DNA of 64,000 nt from Hyphomicrobiales bacterium (GTDB lineage Bacteria; Pseudomonadota; Alphaproteobacteria; Rhizobiales; Rhizobiaceae), in NCBI GenBank assembly GCA_900473915.1, contig UCNG01000006.1, forward strand, positions 248,001 to 312,000, in the 5' to 3' direction. The notes below the pieces were generated by a model. That model did not search any database, had not been told where the DNA came from, and was given only the letters and a program-made list of their open reading frames with translations. Every line of letters begins with the position of its first letter. The stretch's first letter is position 1. Positions 44,185 to 51,683 of the stretch are shown here, piece after piece. Position numbers and translations under genes: made by a program.

Positions 44185-45281
44185 TGAGAAAACCGGCAGC
44201 CTTCGTTCTGGCCCTTTGCCTTACGATGATCGTTGCGCAAGCCTATGCGCAGTCCTCGCTCGGTATCGGCGCGAATGAGGTGGCGATGAAGCCGACCGGG
44301 CCTTTCGCGCATATCATCCTCTGGATGAACGAGCAGCAGCGCTCCTTCTATCTCGCCATGACCAATGCCTTGAAAGCCATGCGCGAGGACCCATGGCAGG
44401 CCTCGGTTCTGGTCGGGCTCTCCTTCGTTTACGGTATTTTCCACGCCGCAGGGCCGGGCCATGGCAAGGCGGTGATCTCGTCCTACATGATCGCCAATGA
44501 AACGGCGCTGCGGCGCGGTATCTTCCTGTCGTTCATTTCATCTCTTTTGCAGGCGATCATGGCGATTGCCGTCGTCGGCGTCGCATGGTTCCTGCTGCGT
44601 GGCACCGGCATTTCGATGAACCAGACAGCGCGCTACATGGAGATCGCCAGTTTTGCGCTTGTGCTGTTTTTCGGCCTTTGGCTTCTGGCACGCAAGCTGC
44701 CGCTGCTTTTCAGAAAGCGCGATGACGCAGGCGCTGCTTCATCGCTTTTCGCCGCCGCACCCGAACCGGCAATCGCTTCCGGCCCGGCATGGCAGGGCAC
44801 GATTTCGCAAGCCACACGCGCGGCGGCGACCGGCAGCGCAGTCAGGCTGAATTACAAGCCCGCAACCGCTGCTGCATCGGACCACGTCTTCATCGGCGAA
44901 GGTGATGTGTGCGCGGCATGCGGCAATGCCCATATTGCCGATCCTTCGACGCTCGGCGACGATTTCAACTGGAAGACGGCCTGGTCGGCGATTCTGTCGG
45001 TTGGCCTGCGCCCCTGCTCGGGCGCGCTGATCGTGCTGACATTTGCGCTGTTGAACGGCTTGATGGTTGGCGGTCTGCTTTCGGTCTTCGCGATGGCCTT
45101 CGGCACGTTCATCACGGTGGCTGTTCTTGCCACGCTGGCCGTCACCGCCAAGAACACGGCCCTGCGCTTTGCGCGCAGCAAAGCCATGTCGGGCCGGCTG
45201 AAGGCGGCAATCGAGGTGGCCGCCGCCCTGTTCATCGCGCTGACGGGCGCACTGCTGTTGAGCGCTTCGCTGGTGGGTTAA
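44184..45281 (+). CDS. NicO-family nickel/cobalt (zinc) transporter
   Basis: 365 residues, a signal-like N-terminus and six to seven membrane segments. The family motif 'GIFHAAGPGHGKAVISSYM' (H-x4-G-H-G) is near residue 88. A cytoplasmic or periplasmic loop near 240 carries 'GEGDVCAACGNAHIADP' with two Cys and one His, a likely metal site; the second half has 'LSVGLRPCSGALIVL'. RcnA relatives export nickel and cobalt; those paired with DUF1007 may move other metals. Its stop overlaps the stop of the convergent small gene by 3-4 bases. Confidence 0.87.
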   Translation: MRKPAAFVLALCLTMIVAQAYAQSSLGIGANEVAMKPTGPFAHIILWMNEQQRSFYLAMTNALKAMREDPWQASVLVGLSFVYGIFHAAGPGHGKAVISSYMIANETALRRGIFLSFISSLLQAIMAIAVVGVAWFLLRGTGISMNQTARYMEIASFALVLFFGLWLLARKLPLLFRKRDDAGAASSLFAAAPEPAIASGPAWQGTISQATRAAATGSAVRLNYKPATAAASDHVFIGEGDVCAACGNAHIADPSTLGDDFNWKTAWSAILSVGLRPCSGALIVLTFALLNGLMVGGLLSVFAMAFGTFITVAVLATLAVTAKNTALRFARSKAMSGRLKAAIEVAAALFIALTGALLLSASLVG

Positions 45282-45487
45282 TCCCGCTTCTGCCGCTTCG
45301 AGCGCAGCCAGAAAATTGCGAAGAAGCCCAAAACGAAGACAATCGGGAAGATGATTGCCGCGATTTGCGAGCGCTCGCCGAGCGCCAGCATGATGCTGGG
45401 CACGAAATAGGCAAGCACCCCGAAGCCGATCAGGATGACGGCGGCGGCAATTGCCGGATTGCTCTTCTTGCGCTCAACCACGGTCAC
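45278..45487 (-). CDS. Small membrane protein, function unknown
   Basis: 69 residues from a GTG at 45487 with GGAGGAG six bases upstream. Two hydrophobic segments ('IAAAVILIGFGVLAYFVP' and 'IAAIIFPIVFVLGFFAIFWL') and a basic tail (RSKRQKRD). The start lies 14 bp inside the end of the acetyltransferase gene, so it is probably translated together with it. I do not recognise a family; the strong ribosome-binding site argues that it is real. Confidence 0.65.
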   Translation of the reverse strand: MTVVERKKSNPAIAAAVILIGFGVLAYFVPSIMLALGERSQIAAIIFPIVFVLGFFAIFWLRSKRQKRD

Positions 45488-46151
45488 GAAACTCCTCCAG
45501 TTTCTTCTTCTGCAGGCCGTCACTATCAAAGTTTTCCGGCGCAAGCCACGCCTGATAGGCTTGTCTCAAGACGGGCCATTCGCTGTCGAGGATGGAAAAC
45601 CACGCCGTATCACGGTTCTTGCCCTTGGCCACCATATGCTGGCGGAAAATCCCCTCGAACTGAAACCCGAAACGCTCGGCGGCGCGCTTGGAAGGCCCGT
45701 TTTCGTTGTGGCATTTCCATTCGTAGCGGCGGTAGCCAAGCTCATCGAAAATATACTGCATGAAGAGGAACTGCGCTTCTGTGGCAGCGGGTTTGCGCGA
45801 AATCTGCGGGCCCCAATAGACGCTGCCGATCTCGATGACGCCATGGACAGGGTCTATGCGCATCAGCGCCTGCCGCCCGGCGACTTTGCCGCTCGCCTTG
45901 TCGATGACCGCAAAAAACAGCGGATCGTCGCTTTTGGATGCCTTTTCCAGCCACGGCTCGAATTCTGCACGGGTCGCAGGGGGAAACTCAAACAGCCAGG
46001 TGAAGCGCCGGTCTGCATCCTCCACCGAGGAAGCGGCAAACAGTTCATCGCCATGCTTCTCGGGGTTCAGCGGCTCCAGCCGCGCATAGCGGCCTTCAAG
46101 CACTTTGCGTTCCGGCTTTGGACGCGGCGTCCAGTTCTGCAAATCAGTCAT
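45474..46151 (-). CDS. GNAT acetyltransferase, RimJ/RimL type
   Basis: 225 residues. 'LEGRYARLEPLNPEKHGDEL' opens the fold, 'FAVIDKASGKVAGRQALM' and 'IEIGSVYWGPQISRKPAATEA' make the core, and 'GYRRYEWKCHNENGPSKRAAERFGF' (in pieces) the acetyl-CoA site of the RimL/YdaF group. Such enzymes acetylate protein N-termini, amino acids or polyamines. Coupled to the small membrane-protein gene downstream. Confidence 0.85.
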   Translation of the reverse strand: MTDLQNWTPRPKPERKVLEGRYARLEPLNPEKHGDELFAASSVEDADRRFTWLFEFPPATRAEFEPWLEKASKSDDPLFFAVIDKASGKVAGRQALMRIDPVHGVIEIGSVYWGPQISRKPAATEAQFLFMQYIFDELGYRRYEWKCHNENGPSKRAAERFGFQFEGIFRQHMVAKGKNRDTAWFSILDSEWPVLRQAYQAWLAPENFDSDGLQKKKLEEFRDRG

Positions 46152-46221
46152 GCCAATTCTCCCATTCGACCGGACAGGAGCATAAAAGACGCGGGACGAA
46201 AACCGGATTATTGTTTCCGTG

Positions 46222-47301
46222 TCATTTTTCCCGAATGGCCGCGCGGTCGACTGAAACGGCCTTCACCAGCGCCACCACTGCGTCACCGGCGCGCAACGCC
46301 AATTCGTCCACCGAACGCCGCGTCAGCCGCGCAACCAGATGGCGCCCCCGGAAGTCGAGCGCGACATAGGCGTTGGGGCCGTCATCCATCGTAATGGCCG
46401 TGACAGTCACCGGCAGCACATTGCGGATACTGATCGCTTCCGGCGCCTTGCGGGCAATCGAAACATCGCGGGCGCGCACGCGCAGCCGCACATGCATATC
46501 CTGTTTCAGCCCCGCATCACTGAGCTGGAACGATGCGCCGCCCAGGTCGATCTCGGCCAGCTTGTAGCGCTCGTCGTAGAACGAAACCGTCCCTTCAAGA
46601 AGCACGCCGCCGCCTTCGCCTTCCGCATCGATCAGCGGAAAGATATCCGCCGCCGCACCGCTTGCCGCTACCCGGCCAGCAGACAGCAGCACGATCTGGT
46701 CGGCTAACCGCGCCACTTCGTCGATCTCGTGGCTCACATAGACAATCGGCACGTGGCTTTCATCGCGAAGACGCTCGATAAAGGGCAGTATTTCCTGCCG
46801 CCGCGCATGGTCGAGCGAGGAAAGCGGCTCATCGAGCAGCAAGAGCGCCGGATCGGACAGAAGCGCGCGGCCGATGGCGACACGCTGGCGCTCTCCGCCC
46901 GAAAGCGTCGATGGCCGCCTGTCGAGAAGATGGCCGATGCCGAGCAGCGCCACCACCTCGTCGAAGCTGCGCGTTGCCTGCCTGTGTCCGGCCCAGCGGG
47001 CATAGGTCAGGTTGCGCTTCACGCTCATATGCGGGAAAAGCCGCGCTTCCTGAAATACATAGCCGATGCGGCGCTTTTCCGGCGGCAGATCTATGCCTTT
47101 TTCGGCATCGAACAGCGTGAAGTCACCGACAGCGATGCGCCCACTTTGCGGGCGGAGCGTTCCGGCAATCATTTTCAGCAGTGTCGTCTTGCCTGCACCG
47201 GAATGGCCGAACAAGGCGGTCACGCCCCAATCGGCGGCGAAATCTGCCTCGACAGGGAACTTGCCGTTGCGGCCCTTGATGGAAACAACAAGCGCGCTCA
47301 T
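46222..47301 (-). CDS. modC: Molybdate ABC transporter, ATP-binding protein
   Basis: 359 residues. ATPase domain: Walker A 'GHSGAGKTTLL' near 32, signature 'LSGGERQRVAIGRALL' near 128, Walker B 'LLLLDEPLSSLD' near 148, switch 'VYVSHEIDEV'. The C-terminal 90 residues form the Mop/TOBE molybdate-binding domain ('ISIRNVLPVTVTAI', 'LTRRSVDELALRAGD'), which distinguishes ModC from other importers. It powers uptake through ModB. The start overlaps the modB stop (ATGA). Confidence 0.96.
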   Translation of the reverse strand: MSALVVSIKGRNGKFPVEADFAADWGVTALFGHSGAGKTTLLKMIAGTLRPQSGRIAVGDFTLFDAEKGIDLPPEKRRIGYVFQEARLFPHMSVKRNLTYARWAGHRQATRSFDEVVALLGIGHLLDRRPSTLSGGERQRVAIGRALLSDPALLLLDEPLSSLDHARRQEILPFIERLRDESHVPIVYVSHEIDEVARLADQIVLLSAGRVAASGAAADIFPLIDAEGEGGGVLLEGTVSFYDERYKLAEIDLGGASFQLSDAGLKQDMHVRLRVRARDVSIARKAPEAISIRNVLPVTVTAITMDDGPNAYVALDFRGRHLVARLTRRSVDELALRAGDAVVALVKAVSVDRAAIREK

Positions 47302-47981
47302 TTGGTTGCCCCTGCGAGCCTGCGCTGCAACCATTCGGAAAGCACCACGGCAACCACTGAAATGGCGGCGGATATGGCAATGAGCCGAAGCGCTTCCGCG
47401 TCACCGGATGGGGTCTGCATCAAAGCATAAATGGCGAGCGAAAGGGTCTGCGTTTCGCCCGGAATGTTGGACACGAAGGTGATTGTGGCGCCGAACTCGC
47501 CGAGCGCCTTGGCAAAGCCAAGCACCGCGCCCGCCAGCACGCCGGGCAGAAGCGGCGGCAGGATGACGGTTAAAAAGGCGGTGAAGCGGCTGGCGCCCAA
47601 CGTGCGCGCCGCTTCCTCAAGCCCGCGATCCAGCCCTTCAATCGAAAGCCTGATCGGGCGGACGAGCAGCGGAAACGCCATCACGCCGGCGGCAAGCGCG
47701 GCACCCGTCCAGCGAAAGGAAAACGAAAGGCCGAACCATTCCTGCAAGGGCGCGCCAAGCGCACCCCGCGCCCCGAACAGGATCAGGAGCAGATAGCCCG
47801 TCACCACTGGCGGCAAGACCAGCGGCATGGTGACAATGGCCTGCGCCAGCGACTTGCCCGGAAAATTGAACCGGGCAAGAACCCACGCCACGACAAAGGC
47901 AACTGGCAGAGCGACAATGATGGCTATTCCGGCAACCCGGAGCGACAGAGACACGATCTGCCAGACATTGCCTTCCATCAT
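47298..47981 (-). CDS. modB: Molybdate ABC transporter, permease
   Basis: 227 residues, five to six membrane segments, the typical ModB length. The ABC-permease EAA loop is 'EEAARTLGASRFTAFLTVILP' in shape, with 'MPLVLPPVVTGYLLL' and 'ALGEFGATITFVSNIPGETQTL' typical for ModB. The ATG at 47981 directly follows the modA stop; a second Met is one codon on. Middle gene of modABC. Confidence 0.96.
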   Translation of the reverse strand: MMEGNVWQIVSLSLRVAGIAIIVALPVAFVVAWVLARFNFPGKSLAQAIVTMPLVLPPVVTGYLLLILFGARGALGAPLQEWFGLSFSFRWTGAALAAGVMAFPLLVRPIRLSIEGLDRGLEEAARTLGASRFTAFLTVILPPLLPGVLAGAVLGFAKALGEFGATITFVSNIPGETQTLSLAIYALMQTPSGDAEALRLIAISAAISVVAVVLSEWLQRRLAGATK

Positions 47982-48737
47982 TTATTCTGCGGCCTCCGCA
48001 GCGCCGACGAAGCCCTTGTCCCTGATGATCGCCTGACCGGCATCGCTTTCAAGGAAAGCAAGGAAAACCTTGGCGGCATCGGTTTTGTTCTTCGCTACAA
48101 GCGCCGCAGGGTAGAGGATCGGCGCATGGCTGTCAGCCGGGAACCGATAGGCTTCGACCAGTTCGGGCGCAGCGGCACGGTCCGAGGCGTAGACGATGGC
48201 CGCCTTGACTTCGCCGCGGCTGACATATTGCAGCGCAACGCGCACATTCTCGCTGAAAACCGCATTTTTCTCGACTTCCTTCCAGATATCGAGCTTTTCC
48301 AGCGCTGCCTTGCCGTATTTGCCGGCCGGGACATTCGACGGGTCACCCATGGCGAAACGACCTGCGCTCAAAAGCTGTTTCGCCTCGCCCTTCGGTGTGT
48401 CCTTCTGCGTTGCGACCACCAGCGCATTGCCCGCGATCACCTTGCGCGAAGCCTTGTCGATGGCATCGGCCTTTTCGACATAATCCATCCAGTCGAGATC
48501 GGCGGAAATGAAAATCTGCGCCGGAGCACCTTGCTCGATCTGCTTGGCCAGAACCGACGAAGACGCAAACGACGCAACCACTTCCGTACCGTCCCTGGCC
48601 TTCATCTGCCGGGCGGCTTCCTCGATAACGTCCTTCATGCTGGCGGCGGCGAAAACAGTCACCTTCTCGGCAGCATGAGCGACCGAGGCGGCGCCCGCAG
48701 CAAAGGTGATGAGAAATGCGGCGATCAGTTTCTTCAT
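47982..48737 (-). CDS. modA: Molybdate-binding periplasmic protein
   Basis: 251 residues with a signal peptide (cut after SVAHA). The mature protein begins 'EKVTVFAAASMKDVIEE', with Ser residues that bind the oxyanion, and continues 'VVASFASSSVLAKQIEQGAPAQIF' and 'FAMGDPSNVPAGKYG', all typical of ModA. The ATG at 48737 has GGAGGA six bases upstream. First gene of the operon; molybdate would feed molybdenum enzymes. No clear ModE box is visible upstream. Confidence 0.96.
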   Translation of the reverse strand: MKKLIAAFLITFAAGAASVAHAAEKVTVFAAASMKDVIEEAARQMKARDGTEVVASFASSSVLAKQIEQGAPAQIFISADLDWMDYVEKADAIDKASRKVIAGNALVVATQKDTPKGEAKQLLSAGRFAMGDPSNVPAGKYGKAALEKLDIWKEVEKNAVFSENVRVALQYVSRGEVKAAIVYASDRAAAPELVEAYRFPADSHAPILYPAALVAKNKTDAAKVFLAFLESDAGQAIIRDKGFVGAAEAAE

Positions 48738-48991
48738 GAATATCCTCCATATCGCCTGCAACAGCAGGCAAACCATCATCCGCCGGAAAACCGGCGCTGT
48801 TTCTGTTCGAGCATGGAGATTTCTTCCATGCCCTGACTTGCGATGATGGGTGTGATGGAGGCAAACGCGACCCGGATGCCGTCAAACCCTTGATGCACGG
48901 GCGTCCATGCAAAAGCCGCCCAAAATTGCGTAACGAATTCAGATCGTTCCGCAGCGCTACCTTAATGCGGTGAAATCCGTTTGACCAGCCC
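48738..48991. other. Upstream region of modA
   Basis: About 250 bp between modA and the large palindrome. AACGA...TCGTT (48932-48948) is a weak inverted repeat. No gene seen. Confidence 0.35.
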
Positions 48992-49141
48992 TAGCATTAC
49001 AGTTGCATTCTTCGTGATGCCGGGCTGCAAAGAGCAATTTGTCTGCGTTCCGGTGCTCACGTACCTTTAAGTACGCTCCGCTCCGGTACTCGAAAATCAC
49101 TCTTTTCGCCACGGCCTGACGAATTTGCAACTGTAGTGCTA
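48992..49141. repeat. 150-bp near-perfect palindrome between modA and trhO
   Basis: Arms of about 70 bp fold on one another with few mismatches. Matched blocks, outside to inside: TAGCA/TGCTA, TACAGTTGCA/TGCAACTGTA, AAAGAG/CTCTTT, ATTT/AAAT, CCGG/CCGG and CGTAC-CTTTAA-GTACG at the centre (49065-49080). It could extrude as a cruciform or act as a bidirectional terminator. It resembles intergenic palindromes of rhizobia and Brucella (RIME2-like), an assignment from memory. Confidence 0.7.
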
Positions 49142-49157
49142 TGAGGGGCGTGCGACA

Positions 49158-50075
49158 TCAGCTTCCGATATGCTTGTGCGCCCCGCGCTTCTCGGCAAGC
49201 TTCACCTGCTTCTGGCGCTCCGCATAACGGGCGCGATCTTCCGGCGTGCGCTCGTCATAGCAGCCAGCGCAGGAAACGCCTTCCTCGAAAAACTGCGAAA
49301 GCTTGTCTTCCGGCGAAATCGGGCGGCGGCAGGCGCGGCAAAGTTCGACGTCGCTCTCAGCAAGGCCATGGCCAACGGCCACGCGCTCATCGAACACAAA
49401 GCACTCGCCATTCCACATGCTTTCTTCACGCGGAACGTCCTCAAGATATTTCAGGATTCCACCCTTGAGATGGAAGACATCCTCGAAGCCAAGCCCCTTG
49501 ACGAAAGCCGTCGCCTTTTCGCAGCGAATGCCGCCGGTGCAGAACATGGCGATCTTCTTGCCTTCCAGCTTGTCGCGATTCTGCTCGACCCATTCGGGAA
49601 ACTCCCGGAATGTCTTGGTCTGCGGATCGATCGCCCCTTCGAACGTCCCGATGGCATATTCATAATCGTTGCGCGTATCGACAACGACCGTGTTTTCATC
49701 GGCGATGAGTGCGTTCCAGTCCTGCGGCGCGACATAGGTGCCAACGCTCTTCAGCGGATCGATACCCTCGACGCCCATGGTGACGATCTCGCGCTTCAAC
49801 CGCACCTTCATGCGATGGAACGGCATTTCGCTCGCATGGGAATATTTGAGTTCCGGCTCCGCCAGACCGGGAATGGCCGTGATGTGCTGAACAAGCTTTT
49901 CAATCGCCTGTGCGGTGCCCGCGACTGTCCCGTTGATGCCTTCCGCCGCCAGAAGCAACGTTCCCTTGATACCATTGGCGCAGCAAAGCTGTGCCAGCGG
50001 CTCGCGCAGGCTTTCATATTGCGGCAGCGGCGCAAAGCAATAAAGGGCGGCAACGGTGAAAGGCAAATTGCTCAT
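49158..50075 (-). CDS. trhO: tRNA uridine(34) hydroxylase, rhodanese-domain protein
   Basis: 305 residues. The N-terminal acylphosphatase-like domain ('[19 protein letters not shown]') precedes a rhodanese domain with the active Cys in '[16 protein letters not shown]' near 180, and a C-terminal zinc-like part '[12 protein letters not shown]...CAGC'. TrhO/YceA makes 5-hydroxyuridine at tRNA position 34 with oxygen. Start at 50075 chosen because the preceding residues are not conserved. Single gene, divergent from the muramidase gene. Confidence 0.92.
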   Translation of the reverse strand: MSNLPFTVAALYCFAPLPQYESLREPLAQLCCANGIKGTLLLAAEGINGTVAGTAQAIEKLVQHITAIPGLAEPELKYSHASEMPFHRMKVRLKREIVTMGVEGIDPLKSVGTYVAPQDWNALIADENTVVVDTRNDYEYAIGTFEGAIDPQTKTFREFPEWVEQNRDKLEGKKIAMFCTGGIRCEKATAFVKGLGFEDVFHLKGGILKYLEDVPREESMWNGECFVFDERVAVGHGLAESDVELCRACRRPISPEDKLSQFFEEGVSCAGCYDERTPEDRARYAERQKQVKLAEKRGAHKHIGS

Positions 50076-50205
50076 CGGTTCTGTCTTCTTTGAAAATTCA
50101 CCTCGCAACTAATCCCCGCAAACGGCGAATTCAAGTCAACTTTATCCTCATGCGCCGAAGTCGCCCCAAAATCGGTCTCGGAGATCAACTTTCGAGGAGC
50201 AATAG

Positions 50206-50817
50206 ATGTTCGACAGCCAAACCATTGCAGCCCTGACGACAATGGCAAAAGAGGCGGAGATTGATGCAGCGGCTCTGCTGGCGATTGCGGAAGTGGAGAG
50301 CGGCGGTCGCGCGCTTTACAACGTCAATGGCGGCAAGGAACCGGCAATCCGGTTCGAGGGACATTATTTCGACCGCAGGCTTTCCGGACGCCTGCGCGAC
50401 TATGCAAGGAGCAACGGCTTGTCAGCCCCGGTTGCGGGAAAGATACGCAATCCGAAATCGCAAGGCGAGCGCTGGCTTCTGCTTGAACGCGCCATGGGCT
50501 TGAACAAGAAGGCAGCATTTGAGTCCACATCCTGGGGGCTGGGTCAGGTCATGGGTGCCCATTGGCAATGGCTTGGTTATCCAACGGTCGAGGATCTCGT
50601 CGCGGAAGCACGCGGATCAGTTGCCGGGCAAGCGCGGCTGATGCTGCGCTTCATCGAAAAGGCGGAGCTTCTTGAAGTGCTGAAGGATTGCAACTGGCGG
50701 GAATTCGCGCGTCGCTACAACGGTCCGGCCTTTGCCCGCAACCAATATGACAAACGCATGGCCGAAGCCTATCAGCGCTGGCAAAAACAGCTCGATAATT
50801 TTAAAAGAGCCGCGTGA
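50206..50817 (+). CDS. N-acetylmuramidase-domain protein (DUF3380), unexported
   Basis: 203 residues, essentially one N-acetylmuramidase domain as found in phage endolysins: the catalytic Glu in 'IAEVESGGRALYN' near 28, then 'AIRFEGHYFDRRLSG', 'ESTSWGLGQVMGAHW' near 107 and 'FARRYNGPAFARNQYD' near 170. There is no signal peptide or membrane segment, so export would need a holin or lysis. A good ribosome-binding site (GAGGAGCAATAG) precedes the ATG. No other phage genes are near. It may be a domesticated phage lysin. Confidence 0.83.
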   Translation: MFDSQTIAALTTMAKEAEIDAAALLAIAEVESGGRALYNVNGGKEPAIRFEGHYFDRRLSGRLRDYARSNGLSAPVAGKIRNPKSQGERWLLLERAMGLNKKAAFESTSWGLGQVMGAHWQWLGYPTVEDLVAEARGSVAGQARLMLRFIEKAELLEVLKDCNWREFARRYNGPAFARNQYDKRMAEAYQRWQKQLDNFKRAA

Positions 50818-50973
50818 ATACAATTCCCTTCAATAGTGGACAAACCGCAGAAGGGAACTTAAATCGATTTATATGGATGGAACATCCTTTAGCCGATATA
50901 TCGGGTGCTCCATTCATTTGTCCTGAAACCGCGCACTTCACCAACGAGATGCGCTCAACAGCCGAGCAAGCCG

Positions 50974-51612
50974 ATGTCTCAGAAAACCGACCTTCTCGTC
51001 CCCATCATGACAGGCCAGCCGGTCATCCCGGTTCTGCTGATCGACAAGGTGGAACATGCTGTTCCGCTGGCGCGCGCGCTTGCCAAGGGTGGATTGCCCG
51101 CTATCGAGATCACCTTGCGCACGGCTGCGGCGCTCGATGCCATTCGTGCCGTTGCGGATGAAGTGCCGGAAGCAATCGTCGGTGCCGGAACGATCCTCAA
51201 TGCCAAACAGTATGAGGATGCGGCGAAGGCGGGTTCGCGCTTCATCGTCAGCCCCGGCGCAACGAAATATATCGTTGCAGCCGCCAATGACAGCGACGTG
51301 CCGCTTCTGCCCGCCGCCATCACGCCAAGCGAGATGCTGGCGCTGCGCGAAGAAGGCTATACCCATCTGAAATTCTTCCCGGCAGAACAGGCTGGCGGCG
51401 CATCGTTCCTGAAGGCATTGTCCTCGCCGCTCGCGGGAACCGTCTTCTGCCCGACAGGCGGCATCAGCCTTGCCAATGCAAAAAATTACCTGTCATTGCC
51501 CAACGTTGTCTGCGTCGGCGGTTCCTGGGTTGCACCAAAGGAACTCGTTGAGGCTGGCAACTGGGATGCGATCACGAAGCTTGCAAGCGAAGCAGCCGAT
51601 CTGAAAAGCTGA
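50974..51612 (+). CDS. eda: 2-dehydro-3-deoxy-phosphogluconate (KDPG) aldolase
   Basis: 212 residues. It splits KDPG into pyruvate and glyceraldehyde 3-phosphate in the Entner-Doudoroff pathway. Catalytic Glu in 'AIEITLRTAAAL' near 46, 'VGAGTILNAKQYEDA' , 'FIVSPGATKYIV' and the Schiff-base Lys in 'THLKFFPAEQAGG' near 134; 'FCPTGGISLANA' binds phosphate. The start at 50974 agrees with the family, though its ribosome-binding site is weak; the frame is open to 50905. edd is not in the window. Strong terminator follows. Confidence 0.94.
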   Translation: MSQKTDLLVPIMTGQPVIPVLLIDKVEHAVPLARALAKGGLPAIEITLRTAAALDAIRAVADEVPEAIVGAGTILNAKQYEDAAKAGSRFIVSPGATKYIVAAANDSDVPLLPAAITPSEMLALREEGYTHLKFFPAEQAGGASFLKALSSPLAGTVFCPTGGISLANAKNYLSLPNVVCVGGSWVAPKELVEAGNWDAITKLASEAADLKS

Positions 51613-51632
51613 GCAGGACCAGACAGGAATGC

Positions 51633-51659
51633 AAAAGGGGCCTTCGAGGGCCCCTTTTT
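51633..51659. terminator. Bidirectional terminator between eda and the DUF882 gene
   Basis: A perfect 10-bp stem AAAAGGGGCC / GGCCCCTTTT with a 6-nt loop and T run. Confidence 0.9.
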
Positions 51660-51683
51660 GGTTCGTTCTCGCTTGTGCGGCGA

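Noticed and set aside
48932-48948. AACGA...TCGTT as a ModE box upstream of modA
   Set aside because: Only 5-bp arms with a 7-bp centre that does not fit the TATA-rich ModE site; too weak to call.
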